A program made the translations under genes and the position numbers. Shown here in pieces: positions 1 to 12,179 of a DNA stretch of 64,000 nucleotides. The DNA lies in assembly GCF_021462225.1 (NCBI RefSeq), contig NC_061804.1:43587975-43651974 (forward strand). Reading direction: 5' to 3'. This DNA comes from Girardinichthys multiradiatus. Taxonomy: Eukaryota; Chordata; Actinopteri; Cyprinodontiformes; Goodeidae. The notes beneath the pieces are model-generated. The model was not told where the DNA came from. It did no database searches and was given only the letters and a program-made list of their open reading frames with translations. Numbering within the stretch: position 1 is the first letter of the stretch; each line of letters starts with the position of its first letter.

Positions 1-884
1 TATCATCTGGTTCGGATCCGAGAGGGAGATTCCCCTGGGACATTTTGAATATTTGGGGATGCCTTTTGGATTTTTCAGGCTCTTATAAATGATGTTCTCC
101 GTGATTTCCTCAACCTCTTTGTGTTTGTTTATCTGGATGATATTTTGATTTTCTCTCAGAACACTGATCAGCATCACCAGCATGTCAGGACCATACTCCA
201 GAGGCTTTATGAAAACCAACTCTTTGTAAAAGCCGAAAAATGTGAATTCGGTGTTTCTTCTGTGACCTTCTTGGGTTTTATTTTTGAAGCAGGCAGGTAC
301 AGAACGGATCCTGAGAAGACCAAGGCAGTGGCAGAGTGGCCTACTCCAACGGATCGCAGGCAACTCCAAAGGTTCTTAGGTTTTGCAAATTTTTATAGAA
401 GGTTCATAAAGAACTACAGTCAGGTCACTGATCAGAAGGTCTGGCTCTCCACCAAGAATATTAAATTAAAGGATACTACTCGAAAGTTGGCCCCCCATTT
501 CATCGGTCCTTTTGTCATAGAAAGGATCATCAACCATTCTGCGGTGAGACTCAAGTTGCCAGCTTCTATGCACATTCATCCTACCTTTCATGTTTCACAG
601 ATCAAGCCAGTCTCGGAAAGTCCCCTGAATCCACCCACCAAGCTCCCTCCCCCTGTTCGTCTCATTGATGACCTTCCAGCTTACACGGTCAATCGTATCC
701 TGGATGTTCGACGTAGGGGGCGTGGTTTTCAGTACCTTGTGGATTGGGCTGGATATGGACCTGAAGAAAGAACCTGGGTACCTCGTTCTCTTATCCTGGA
801 CACTGCTCTCATTACATCTTTTTACAGACGTCATCCGGAGAAACGTTCGGGATTGCCTGGAGGCAATCGTTGAGGGGAGGGTAC
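1..884 (+). mobile_element. Ty3/gypsy chromovirus pol fragment, internally deleted
   Basis: This is the 3' part of a chromodomain-bearing Ty3/gypsy retrotransposon. Bases 1-120 carry broken reverse transcriptase (RT) coding sequence with two small deletions and a frame change. An open frame of 250 codons then runs 121-873. Residues 4-12 contain the RT palm motif YLDDILIFS, and the thumb-like RT sequence continues to about residue 103. Near base 430 the frame switches without a stop to integrase C-terminal sequence ([10 protein letters not shown], then [12 protein letters not shown]). A chromodomain follows at about residues 188-238 ([16 protein letters not shown]). RNase H and the integrase DDE core are absent. 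Chromodomains steer chromovirus integration, which is family knowledge. A purine-rich tract (about 873-881) just before the LTR is the likely polypurine tract. The copy is defective, and its 5' part lies outside the window or is lost. Confidence 0.9.
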
Positions 885-1296
885 TGTGAGATCTCTGCAA
901 GCTGGTTCTGGCACTTAATTGTTCTCAGCTGCAACTCATCCAGCTAATGAGCTCATGGCTTTTTAAGACAGCTGCTGACACAGTCTGTTGCTGGAACATA
1001 GTCTCTGTTATGTGGACTTCTGTCAGCCTGCCTGATCACTTGTTGTCCTGCCTTCCTGTCGATCTGCCCATCTGTCTGCCTGGCTGTCGCCATATGGAAC
1101 TCTTCAGGAAATCTGCACTGTAAATATTTCCACCGCCAGAACACTCTCTCTCTGCTCGGATCCTTGGGGCTTCCTCATCCTCTGGCTTCTAACAACTCTA
1201 ATCAAGGTCTACCTAAGTTGGAACAATAAAACCTCATTTCAATCTAATTCTGTGCATCGAATCTGTGTCATCTTCTGATTTGGTTATATTTCGACA
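885..1296 (+). repeat. 3' LTR of the gypsy chromovirus
   Basis: The 412-bp block begins TGTGAGATCTC directly after the purine-rich tract that follows the pol stop codon, and it ends TTTCGACA, giving the usual TG...CA termini. An AATAAA lies at 1225-1230, consistent with polyadenylation in the R region. The partner 5' LTR is not in the window, so boundaries rest on termini and position after pol. Five bases downstream (ACCTG) could be a target-site duplication but cannot be confirmed. Confidence 0.75.
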
Positions 1297-1695
1297 ACCT
1301 GAGTAAATTAATGATACTGTAGCTGTAAACCGTTACATTTTCACATGGCTATTTATCTTTTGGTGGAACTGTTTGTCCATTCAGGTGCTCAAAGGAAATG
1401 CCTGTTGTGTTGGAACTGGTACTTACTGTCCTCAAAATATGAACCAACAAATTAAAGTTCACACAAATAATATATACCTCAGTTTTGGGGTTAAATATGA
1501 TATCGGCCTTCATATGAAAAATAAATGAATGTATAATACTTTTTCCTGCTTTTTTCAAACAAAATAAAGACAGACAAAAATACCACATTTCTGAGGTGGC
1601 TCTGAGGTAGCAGGCAATTGGACACAAAACAGGATTAGTTCTTTGGTGTCCTTCCATCCATTTTCTATACCTACTTAATCCTCACAGGGTTAAAG
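1297..1695. other. Anonymous non-coding sequence with a retroposon tail
   Basis: No gene is recognised here. Bases about 1655-1692 (TCCATCCATTTTCTATACC) resemble the 3' tail common to teleost SINEs and LINEs read on the minus strand, ending against the LINE fragment that follows. The rest is AT-rich. Confidence 0.4.
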
Positions 1696-2235
1696 GTGGT
1701 TGTTGGTACTTATTGACTACAGGACTGCTGCTCTGAGGTCTGTGGTCATGAAATCCTTTGAACAACTGGTGTTGAAGTACCTGAATGATGTCACAGGCCC
1801 CCTGCAGTTTGCCAGGTCGGCAGAGAATGCTGTCAACTTGGGACTACCCTTCATCCTGCAACACTCGACCACCCAGGGATGTACACCAGTAACCTGTTTG
1901 TAGACTTCAGATCAGCCTTCAGCACCATCAACCCAGACATCCTCCACCAGAAGCTCATCCAACTCAAAGTCCTGGCCTCCACCTGTCAGTGGATCAAAAG
2001 CTTCCTGGAGGACAGGCAGCAGCAGGTGAGGCTGGGGAGCATCTTCTACTGCACAAGAACCCTAAGCACTGGTGCCCCCCAGGGGTGTGTTCTCTCCCCA
2101 CTCCTCATCTCCCTCTACACAAACGACTGCACCTCAGCGGACCCATTTGTAAAAAACCCTGAAGTTAGCAGATGACACCACCATAATTGGACTGATCCAG
2201 AACAGTGATGAGCCTGCATACAGACAGGAGTTAAA
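1696..2235 (+). mobile_element. CR1/Rex1-like LINE reverse transcriptase fragment
   Basis: Several reading frames on + carry one non-LTR RT interrupted by frameshifts. 1700-1903 gives SVVMKSFEQLVLKYLNDVTGP and QFARSAENAVNLG. 1879-2175 gives VDFRSAFSTINPDILHQKL, a linker, then TGAPQGCVLSPLLISLYTNDC, which is the diagnostic RT block before the palm. A further frame reads ADDTTIIGLIQ at about 2170-2206, the catalytic ADD motif. The sequence stops resembling the LINE shortly after AYRQEL at about 2235. It is the same family as the minus-strand copy at 17996-19605. It is 5'-truncated and defective. The clade call is from remembered teleost CR1/Rex1 patterns and needs a library search. Confidence 0.85.
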
Positions 2236-3689
2236 AAAGTGAATATGTAGAAAAAAACAATAAACTAACTGTCTCACCTGAGTCCAACAATGTGTCTTTT
2301 GTTAATGGTTTAAGGTACCTAGTTTCTCTTGTAAAACCTAATAATTGAACAAACCCACATATGAACATTTTCTCCTGAAATAGAGTGGATTTCTGTGATG
2401 GATGTATTCTTTATCTGATTGCAAGTACCACACCCTCACATCTGTTCCATGATTTTTAAAGACAAATACATGTACAGGTACACGATAGTTAATATTTATT
2501 GGTTTTTGATAAGAAGGTTCACTGGAACCAATAGAACCAGTGAACCAAGACTTGGACCAAAACCAAGATTTTGTTAACGAGACACTAAATGAATAAATGA
2601 ATGTGTTCCCCACAGGCATGACTGAAAAAATTTCTTTTTTTTTTACATTTTTCTAATAAATCTAAAACAGGCTGTTATTAGAAAGAGAACATCAAAAATT
2701 TTATTTGAAGCAATCCTAACATCCTGTCAGAAGAGGGGTGGTAGTTGTAGGTAGGGAACTTACAAAAACAAAATCCAAGGTCCGAAAAACTTGAACTTAT
2801 AACAATGAAACCAAATTTAAAAAATAATTATGGGAGTGTAGAGTTACATGGGATTGGACAGTATCAAGCAGAGGAACCAGCAGTGACTAAAGAACCAAAC
2901 ATTTAAGTGGAACAAGTAACCGATGGGCAGACTGGAAGCATCTGAGAATGCAATCAGAGAACATAGAAAGAGAGAGTCAAAGAGAATGAATGGCAGAACA
3001 GGACCTAAACACAGACCAGAAACTAATAAGCAGTACACAACCTAAGATATAAGATGCAAAACCAACAGGAGAACACAAAATAGAAAGGCACAGACTAACC
3101 AAAATAAAACAGGAAGCCTTAAGAGACAGAGACAACTCTAAATGATTTACTTTCTTCTGAATAGCAAGAGGTTGTTTACAACTGATCAAGAAACTGCTAC
3201 AGTTTGTAGCTTTAGTAAAACAGTTTTTTCTTCAAGTTTAATTTGCTGGTTTACTTTTAATTATGGGATCAGATACAGATAACACCTTGAATTATAAACT
3301 AAATGCTCAAAAACATCCTGTTTTTATAATAAACCAAACTGAGTGCGTTTCAGAACTACAGTTCCTTTGAACATCTTTGGATTCTGAATACAATATTCAA
3401 GTTGTAACAGCTACACATGCAACTCATTTGCTATTCCACCCACTGTTCCCAGGACCACGTTACAATAGATCGATGATCAAGTGTTCATGGAAGTCCTGAT
3501 TCTGATCTGGAGAAAATGAGATTGCTTTTTTCGATACTACTCAACATTGGATAAAAGTAGGATTAACTTTTTTTCCATTTTAACAAAATATATTATATTC
3601 TCAGTATTGAATGGAATTGTAAAGTACCTGGCATCAGTAAGTTTTACCTGTGCAGCTGATAGGGTATGATGAGCTATAGAGCTAGACAG
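2236..3689. other. Anonymous intronic sequence
   Basis: AT-rich sequence with short homopolymer runs. I see no coding exon, RNA gene or recognisable repeat here. Confidence 0.5.
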
Positions 3690-4560
3690 AAAAAAAAAGG
3701 CTGAAAGCATCCTTTGTAGCTCTGGTCATATGTTTATGGTCATTGTCTCTGTCCTATTCTAGGATTGTTGGGATTGTAGCTCCATCCATCTTTTCAAAAT
3801 TGTTTCTGCCAATCATATGATGCTTATCAAATGATGCTGCCACCACCATGTTTTACTATCAGAATGGTGTTCAGGGTGCTGTCCAGTGTTCATTTCCCTC
3901 TACACAATGCAGTTGTAAAGCCTAATTCTGGTCTCATCCAAACAGGGAACCATCATCCACAAATTTGCTGTGTCCCCTGAACGTTGGGTGACTGTCTTCT
4001 TGCCACTCAGAAAGGCCAAGTGTTTAATAGTTGCCTTGTCAATAGATTATTTAACCTCAAGTCTGCAGCTCCTCCAAATTATCCATAAACTATCCATATT
4101 TAGAAGTGTACTCTTAGAAATGTTCAGAGCTTGAGATATTGTTTTAAACCTTGATGCTGCTTTAAACATCTCTACAACTTTCTCTCTGACTTGTCTTCTG
4201 TGTTTCTTGGTCTTCATGATGCTGTTTGTTCTCTAATGTTCTCCAACAAATTTTTGAGGCCTTCACAGAACAGTCTTATTGATATTCAAATCAAACTACA
4301 CCCAGGTACACTTTATTTACTTATTAGTTGACTTCTAAAGGCAGTTGGTAGGACAGGATTTTTTGGAGGTATCAAAGTAATGAGGAGAGAATATAAAAAC
4401 ACACCACATTTTTTTGAGATTGTTATTTTTAAAATAATTCAAAATCAAGTATCCTTTTCCTTCTATGTCAAAGTTTTGTGATACCATGTGTTGGTCTATC
4501 ACATAAAATCCTACAAAAATATTCAAACTTGCTGTTGTAACATGACAATATGTAAAAAAT
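3690..4560 (-). mobile_element. Tc1/mariner transposon remnant
   Basis: Read on the minus strand, a transposase start lies at base 4217 and begins MKTKKHRRQVREKVVEMFKA, then TISQALNISKSTL. This is the N-terminal paired-like helix-turn-helix of Tc1 transposases. The frame breaks after about 55 codons. Further left, shifted frames give WWWQHH (about 3840) and KRWMEL (about 3790), then an NDHKHMTRATKD-like block near 3700-3735 that corresponds to the second catalytic-Asp region. Upstream of the start, bases about 4430-4545 match the subterminal sequence of the copy ending at 62219 (TTGTGTTGGTCT-like, then TTGTAAC(A/G)TGAC). The outer terminal repeat is decayed. The element is not functional. Confidence 0.8.
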
Positions 4561-4904
4561 AAACCTGATATAAAAACAGGCTCATCTTTAAGTTGGTAAA
4601 ATTGTTAAAATCATACAATAGTGTCCAGCAAGCACCACGATGTTCTTTTCCTGGAGAACGCAGGACAGAATGATATTGCTTTCAGTGCACAGTTTGGTCA
4701 GCATTGGCAGCAAATGGGTTTGAGCACATCAAACAAATACTTTTCCACAATTATCTGGAAGGTCATTGCTTGGAGAAGAAAAAGCAATTGTTACCATGAC
4801 ACCTGTGTGGATCCAGCAGTAAAGCATTCAGATACAATCCAAGTCACAATTCTGCCCAGGACCGGTGTTTTGAGTTCTTAAGCTTCTGTTTTTGTTAAAT
4901 TATC
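4561..4904. other. Anonymous non-coding sequence
   Basis: Contains an 86-codon open frame (4621-4881) with no recognisable domain. It may belong to the element whose LTR-like sequence follows, but nothing shows this directly. Confidence 0.35.
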
Positions 4905-5187
4905 TGGTCTAGTCCTTTGTTTTCTGTTTCCCTGCACGCCAAGTCCACACCAGTTCTGTGTTTTCCCCTGATTGTCTGGTCACTTGTGTCATTGGTTCCC
5001 CCTGCTGTTTAGTTATGTATTTAAGCCCATTTGTTTCCTTTGTTCCCTGCTGGTTTATTGTGTTTCCTTGTGCATGTTTGTTACCCTGTCTGTTCCTGCC
5101 ATGAGCATTAAAGAATCGTCTTACCTGCAAACCTTGAGCTTCTAGAGTCCTTCTCTGGTCCTTCACAAAACCCACATTATGAGACAT
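4905..5187 (+). repeat. Partial solo LTR (TGTCATGA-type family)
   Basis: The block has LTR architecture on +: a pyrimidine-rich upstream part, a TATA-like TATTTAAG at 5018-5025, a G/T-rich segment and an ATTAAA-type polyadenylation signal near 5107. It shares the stretch TCTAGTCCTTTGTTT and its general layout with the minus-strand LTR at 49921-50374. The expected TGTCATGA start is missing, so the 5' end is truncated or diverged. The right end is near ATTATGAGACA. No internal element sequence flanks it. Confidence 0.55.
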
Positions 5188-5909
5188 GAATAAAGAATGA
5201 GATCAAAACACCTCCCAACAGCAACCATTTTCAACAATCTAGGAACAATCTGGTAATGATCGGTAGATTTTACAGCACAACAGAGCACCTTGTCAAAAGA
5301 AGAAAGTGATAAAATGGCTCCAAGATCAGGAAACTTTTGAGAACTTAACCATATAAAAATGCCAGAGACTCTTCTCAAACATAAGGTGAATAAATATATT
5401 TTTAAAATATTGCAAACGACTTCAAACACTATTAGAAGAAGGATAGGACACCAAGAGTCAGGATTTAACTCAGTAGCTGATATCCATAAAGTCTATATAT
5501 TGACTCTTGGAAGAAATGCCACATATTTGCCAATAATTTTTTTTTTTTGTAATTGGTTTTAAATATTGTTGACCCTTGTGCAATAATATGTTGAGGTCTC
5601 AAACTGCAATATTTGTTTTACTGCCAAAATGTTTGTCTATGACTTTAAATTTCTACTATACATTTTCCTCATCCAGTTTAAAGGGAATGTGATCATTTGG
5701 CAGTATAATTATTTATGCATTTATAAGCATCATACAAGTCCATGCATACCATTCATACCATAACCACGTACCATCAACACTATACCACAGCAACTACAAC
5801 AGTTCTAAGCAAGCAACATAAGCCTGATCAATTATAGAAACTGATGTTGCATATGGCATCAAAGTGGACAGGTTACAAAGCTGTGTGACCTTCAACAATT
5901 TGAATTACT
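5188..5909. other. Anonymous intronic sequence
   Basis: AT-rich with short runs of T. Contains the mildly repetitive phrase CATACCATTCATACCATAACC near 5745. No gene recognised. Confidence 0.45.
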
Positions 5910-6050
5910 TGTATGGACGCAGCCCTGCAACGGACTGGCGACCTGTCCAGGGTGTACTCTGCCTCTCGCCCATAGACTGCTGGAGATAGGCACCAGCTTC
6001 CCTGTGACCCACTATGGAATAGGCGGTAGAAAATGACTGACTGACTGACT
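5910..6050 (+). repeat. tRNA-derived SINE, 3' half
   Basis: This matches the 3' half of the SINE at 30560-30912: GGCGACCTGTCCAGGGTGTA, then CATAGACTGCTGGAGATAGGCACCAGC, then GCGGTAGAAAATGACTGAC. It ends in a short (ACTG)n tail at about 6032-6050, typical of a retroposed 3' end. The tRNA-like head with A and B boxes is missing, indicating 5' truncation. Confidence 0.85.
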
Positions 6051-7433
6051 GTATGGATGCATGCATTTTGTGTGTGTCTATAGAACAAAGTATTTTTGTG
6101 TGAAATGTGTATGTGTGAAAGGGAGCAAGCTTGTGACACTCAGCACCCAGGAGCAGCAAAACCATATACCTGAAAACATCTCTAAAGATGTGTAATGAAA
6201 TTTTTTTAAAGATGTTTTTGTAACCAGCTGTGAAAGGATATGGTGTCCCATCTGACTTTATTCTTTGTTTACCTGTAATTAAATCACTTTTAAAGAAAAA
6301 AAAAAAAAAAAAAAGATCAGACATTAACCTGTGAAAGTATATTTGGAAAGAGCTGAATATTTAATGGCGGTGTCCTAATACTGACTGTAAGTTGAAAGCA
6401 CAAGATTCAGTGGATATTTGAAAACTTAGTAGTGACAATGTGAGAGTTGAAACTTTAACATCAATATTTTAGGTCTGTCATGTTCTAAATACAAATTTTA
6501 TACCATTTGGCTTGGAAAAATTGAAATATCAGTTCTTCGCTTTAAAGCGATGGGCCGTTGGCTTTTTTCACAGAGAAGTGCTTGCTATATTTCCTATTTG
6601 TTCCTAGTTCACGTATTTCTTCTGCGATATTAACTTGTGTATGTTTGTGTTTATAAATAGACATCAAGTTATATTTCTTTATACATAATGGTAGTGCTCA
6701 TGCAAGCTTGCTGTTTGCAATATTGATGTCGTATTTATGCTGTTTATGCAGCTGGAGGGACAGCAATCCAGGAAGCATAGAAGCAAGAACCCATGCTGGC
6801 ATTCTTTTGTTGCCATGTGGGGTCATTTCACACATGCTGGTCTTCATCATGATGAAATAGGGATGTTAATACACAGTTGAACCCACTTGGTAAACTGCGT
6901 GAATTACTACTGTTGCTCTGTCAGAAATTACACAGATAATGTTAAACCCTGGCGTTACCAATAAAGTTGTAGATGGTATACTGATATCTTTTTTTTATCA
7001 AGAAATCCTTTGGGGATATTAGTTGGACTTTCTGACCCTATGGCTGCTCAGCTTTCTGGAATCTCTGAAATGGAGATTTGTGCTGACTGTGTGCAAGGAA
7101 AGACTGTAAAGGATCCATTAATCAGCCCAATGACCTTGTCAGCTAATATCTTCCAGCAGTGTGGGACATCTGCTTCCATTATGACCCCACAGAAAAAAAC
7201 ACACCAGTAGAAAAAATAATATCTTCAAGTACTTTGTAATATATACCATTGTGGGTATGGATGTATGAAGTACTAAAAAACCCAAAGCCTCTGAATCGGC
7301 ATCAAGACAGTTTCCCTATAATCCCAAATAAAACGTTCAGTTTGGATGTATTTCTCTCTATGTGAAGTTGCCTGAAACATATAAGCACTATTATCCAGAA
7401 TATACGCATCCTGTATCACAAAATTAATTTTTG
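6051..7433. other. Anonymous intronic sequence with an A-run
   Basis: Contains a near-pure A run at about 6294-6314. A 66-codon open frame at 7010-7210 has no recognised domain. I see no gene. Confidence 0.45.
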
Positions 7434-8640
7434 TTATGGATTTGTAAGGATTATGATTATTGATTAATTAATATTGATCAAAATTCATAATTAAAAATAA
7501 TAATTCAGAATAATAATTTCTTAACCAAAAATCATTACTTATGAATAGAAATCAGAGATGTCCTCTGGTGTTGTGATTATGGGCTCAAAACTCTTAACAA
7601 TTACAATTACTTTAACACAAACGCTTCTACCCGCAGTTTTATGGACAAAATGTTCAATTTGGGTCAAATGGAAAGAGAAGTCCTCCTGGTGTGCTGATGT
7701 CTCGATCAGCTGATAGACGGTGGCCTGCGCCCCTTTAGCCACTAATAGCTGATTGCCCCAAATCTCGAACAAAGAGTCATAAAACTCAGACGGGAACTCA
7801 GTGGAAAAACTCCGGTTATAAAACTGGAAAAAAGGACTGGTCAGCCACAAGGCTTTGATTGGAAAAAACTTTAAAAGTCCAACTTTTAACTCCTGGCTGA
7901 TATGGGATCAACCGGGCAAAAACAAGAACATGCACCTTGCTGATCGCATCCGCGCTGCATTATTCAGCCGCACAGCAAATCAAAACAGTTCAGCATAAAA
8001 CACTTCAATCAATATTGCATGCAACAAGTTGATACATTGGATTAACCAATCACCTCTTAATCTTAATTCTTGATCATCTTAACTATGCCTCATCCTGCTC
8101 AGACCTCTAAATACACCTATCCACTGGTTGAGGATGGGTCAAGTCTGAAGAAAAAGGAGGGGGGGGGATCACGTGTCTATGATCAACTCAAAAGAAAAAC
8201 TGTAAACTTCTCATCCGTCCAAAAAGGGAAAATATGAAGAACTGTTTAGTCGACTGAATCACAAGGAGAAACTCATCTCCTTGGAAATAAAACCTCTCTG
8301 GGTTTCCACCAGCGCCAGGTGTCGGCATGGTCTTCGATCGGTATATGAATCTTATGACCTTCGTGTATCAGACAAATTTCCAGCTTTCAAGCTCCTCTGG
8401 GAATGGCCAGAGGAAAAGTTCGCCTGTGAGCTTTTGTCTCTCCAGATATGTGCCTCCATCACGTCGTCCCGTGAGACATGCTGGAAATGGAGGTTTAAAA
8501 GTTTGTTTCTTCAGCTTTTATAGCTCTGATGACATCAGCTTCGATGTCCATCACTGCAACAAAGGCCGAGCTGCGCATGTTCAACTGCACAGCCCAGCCC
8601 CCAACAGATTCCTCCGTAGTAGAAATCCAAAACAGCATGC
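7434..8640. repeat. Possible LTR-like or unclassified repeat block
   Basis: The block begins TGTTATGGATTTG and contains an AATAAA at 8286-8291, a run of nine G at about 8160, and GC content above its surroundings from about 7900 to 8640. Neither a matching CA end nor a duplicated target site was found, so the LTR reading is tentative. Open frames at 7539-7850 (-), 8281-8523 (+), 8327-8650 (+) and 8529-8780 (+) overlap one another in different frames and show no known domain, so I do not call genes here. Confidence 0.25.
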
Positions 8641-9532
8641 CAGTGTATGACAGTGCTCAAACTTGTGATGGTCAGTTTATTGCATTTGATCGGATCCCTG
8701 TTCCTAAATCACCTTCCTACCTTATTCTTCCGTATGTAGAAGCAGTAAAGGTGGAATTATTCTGCACACACTGCTTTTGAATTAGAACCCAGTGTCATAT
8801 GTAATGCCCTGCTGTTTAACCGAGTCTGTGTTTTAACTAGGGATTAAAATAAGATGAAAGATTTATGTGTTATGACAAACCTATTTTAGCTAAAGGACAC
8901 ATTATTTGGTGGCAAACAATGTGAGTTTTACAGCTTACATACAATAAAGATATTTTAGTCTTCTTACATCATTTGTTCTTTGCTGGGCTCTCTGTCTTCA
9001 TATAACCGCACCACCATATCTAGCCCAATGTACTTAGTGTAGCAACGCATGTTATGTTCCAGTAGCATTTGTTTGTGTCACTGAGTGATACATACAGTAC
9101 ATGGATTGATTTAAAATGTGTCAAAATTAAGAATTAAAATTTTTTTCATGTTTATTTTCCTTACATGATGTAGTTTCAGTGTTTTGTTTATCATCATCAT
9201 CAGGTGCCTCTTTCACATCATCATGTCTCAGTGATCCCTTCCGTAAGGCAATTTCCAAATAGGTTGTTCTTTGCCCCTCAACTGATGCCAGTTGACTCTA
9301 AAAGACCCTACAGTGACTTTATGTTCTTGTCCGAACATAGCCCCCAAACTAACATATGGTTTAAGAATGCAACATTCACTGCGTTACCAAGGTTAAATAG
9401 AACTATTATAGACCTCCATAGTTTCATCCGTTGTTTTGTACCTATCCATCATCAGGTCACAGAGGCAATGTGTTTAGTAGGGAAACCCAAAGATTCCTCT
9501 TACTAGAAGCATTCTACAACTCCCAGTGCAAG
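8641..9532. other. Anonymous non-coding sequence
   Basis: AT-rich. A 100-codon open frame at 9204-9506 has no recognisable motif and runs towards an old LINE fragment, so it is not called as a gene. Confidence 0.4.
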
Positions 9533-9785
9533 AAGGGATATATAGTCCCTCCAGTGAGGTCTGGTCAATCAAAAGCTGACCTCCCAGTGAGACGGCCCAA
9601 ATAAACATCTAATGGAAGGTGTTCAGAAGGCACATATGTCTGAACCACATCAGCTGACTTTTCAATGAAGATGAGAAGCAGCTCTATTGTTAACAGCCCC
9701 CAGAGAACAGACTTTCTTACTCAGTCCTCAGGGCAGAGCATGACCATCCTACTTAGGCCCCTCATTTTAGAAGCCTGTATGAACA
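9533..9785 (-). mobile_element. Very old RTE-like LINE 3' fragment
   Basis: On the minus strand this stretch aligns, with many substitutions, to the C-terminal part of the RTE-like LINE seen better at 53270-54110. The shared landmarks in order are the block before the region of AGAGCCAGTTGAGGTGG, then the gene-3' sequence around GTGTTCC..GGCAC and AGACATAGTC. No open frame survives. It is probably the oldest copy of that family in the window. Confidence 0.55.
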
Positions 9786-10889
9786 ATTTCATTTATTTTG
9801 TTCCTGAGCCATATCTCATGGCCACAGCTGAGGGTTGAAACATTGATGGAGCAGTACATTGATAGGTTTCTTTATGACTGGGCATGCTGGGCTGTGTGCA
9901 CCTCGCTATACAGAAAAGCAGTTTGCTTATAACTTCTAATGGTGCTGATAAGCTAATAAATATCTTGATGTTTTTTTTTTTTCTCTGTGGCAAGGCTGAA
10001 CATAATGGATTTCCATATTTATAGGACAATTTGGTAGATAGAAGATAAATTAGATCAAACATGATGGCAGTATAGCTGTTGTTGGATGACTGGGAAAGCG
10101 GCAGAAACATCATATTTGTCAAGTACTGAGACTACACTATCATACTAATTGTCTTTCACACAGAAATGAGATTCTTTAAATTTGCAGCCATTCATTGACA
10201 ATCAAGCTGCCATCGAGGTCCTGAAGACCAGTCTTAATCTGGTGTGAGGCAGGCCTTACAAGATGCTATTCCTCTTATTTTTTATGGTCATCAAGCTCCT
10301 GTTTCCCGTTTCTGTTTTTCTTTTTCACAGCTTGTAGATGATACTGTGTAGATTCCGTTGTAGTAGTGTGGTTTTGTCTTTCTTTTTAATTTTGGACACT
10401 GTGTAAATCCTCCCATTAGCAACCTTTGTTTTTTTTATGCTTGTGGTAGATATTAATATGTACCTAAACAATGTATTTGTTAATGTGAATTTAATCTCAT
10501 GTTCTGTCGATAAAAATATTTTCTACTGCACTATTCAAAACAACTGAACATTCAGCAATGTGAGATAAGAAGATTAAAAAAAATAAGCAAACATAAAAAG
10601 GAAATACATGCCCTGCTTGCATTAGACGTTCAACATTCTGTCTCACCTGTTGCTTGCTGCAATTTGCAGGACAGTTTTAGTATTGCATCCATTTTCATAC
10701 AAAGGAATATTCTAAACTTTATGTCATTAACATTTGACATTTAAATATAAAACATTTTTTTTGCTTATAATTGCCTTGACTGCTGGTGTATTGTGAAAAA
10801 ATGTCAATACACTTGAAAGACCATGGCCTCTCCTGCTAAAATGTCTGAATGTAGAAATAGAGTTTTGATGAAAATTCAAACTGAAAGAC
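9786..10889. other. Anonymous intronic sequence
   Basis: AT-rich, with no gene, RNA or repeat that I recognise. Confidence 0.45.
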
Positions 10890-11290
10890 TCACCTCCACC
10901 CCCCGGCCGTCCTATGACTCCACCGCGCGTCTCACCTCCATCCAATCAGTGTCAGATCCGCATGTGTCTTCAATCAATAATCCTCCGAGGCTTCGCTTTT
11001 AAGGACCTCCAGTCATGGATTCCCCACGCTTCAGCTGAGCTTTGACCCTCCTCCACCCCACCTCCACCATCTCCCTTTCATACTCCTCCCGGCTCCCCCG
11101 CCTTCTTAGGCCTTCACTCCACCACCAGTATCGGATCCCGAGGGGGGAAGACTTATCTAATTCTAAGCCTAAAACGTTAATTCAAGCTCATGTCATTCTC
11201 AGCATTCATGTCTTCCTCCGGGGTCCGAGCGCCAAAGATATTAACTTTTATCAATAAACTTCTCTAATCGCCATCTTTTTTCTTATTGTG
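10890..11290 (+). other. C-rich island with promoter/LTR-like landmarks
   Basis: A pyrimidine- and C-rich block sits in an AT-rich background (CCACCCCCCGGCCG near 10900 and many CTCC runs to 11130). A TTTTAAGG at about 10997 could be a TATA-like element, and AATAAA is at 11253-11258. The spacing of these two signals (about 255 bp) resembles an LTR. No TG...CA termini or second copy was found. A CpG-poor, pyrimidine-rich intronic segment is the alternative. Confidence 0.3.
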
Positions 11291-12179
11291 AGTCTTTTCA
11301 GGTTGAAATATTATTATAATGCACGTCTTAGCCTATTGATTTATCTCACTGTCCGACATTAAGTCGATCTTTGCATTTCAGGAGGAAAGCTACTATTTCA
11401 GCTTGAATAATAGTTATTTTTAATTTCAGATGCTTGAATTACATAAAGGATCATTTGTGTGACCTTTATGAGATGTAACGCAAGTAAACAAGCCATTAGT
11501 GAATCTGAGACCATCCCCAGGAGTAAATCTGATACTATGGTAGTAATGGTAAAATGCAGCTCTTTCAAAATCTGGCTCTGCTGGATGAATTTATGATGCT
11601 GCTCTTCCTTTCTTTCTCTGCATCCTGTCAGTCATCACCTTCATGGGAAATAATGATCTTAATTGTTTTCTGATGCCCTTTTTCCTTCAACAACTGCTCC
11701 AGTTGTCATCAGAGCTCAAGCATTTGTTTAATTTAAAGAGTTATGTTTATGTCAGTTACAAAATGTTCAGAGAACATCATTTTAGAGTTTAGGACTGCAA
11801 GCATGTTGGTGAAAGGGACTTGACACAGTGTTTGTGGCTCAGCTGAGAAACAAATACATCATTACTGACCAACTTAATTTATAATGCACTGTCACGAAAT
11901 TATAAAACTTTGCTGGTCTGTCGTGTTTACTTGTGTTAACACAAGAAATAAAAAAGGGGAAAAAAATAAAAGATAAGGATAGAAAAGCAACTCTTTCGGA
12001 CAATCAATCTGGGCAGAGTTAATATGTATGAGAAAGACCCAACAAATATGACTTGCAAAATATTAGTTTCTTCACTATCATAAATTATGATAGAATGGTG
12101 TAAGATGGCACCAATTGGAGTCTTCTGCCACCAGACCCAGTCATACTAACTGACATCCTATTTTTCTTCATTGTAATCT
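11291..12179. other. Anonymous intronic sequence
   Basis: AT-rich. No gene or recognisable repeat was seen. Confidence 0.45.

Noticed and set aside
5905..6324. 139-codon minus-strand frame with a Phe run
   Set aside because: The Phe run is the A-run at 6294-6314 read in reverse, and the C-terminal part is antisense SINE.
8281..8780. Cluster of overlapping open frames as a novel gene
   Set aside because: Three frames on the same strand overlap without any one showing a domain; the openness reflects local GC content.
9204..9506. 100-codon open frame as a gene
   Set aside because: No domain, and it ends beside an ancient LINE fragment.
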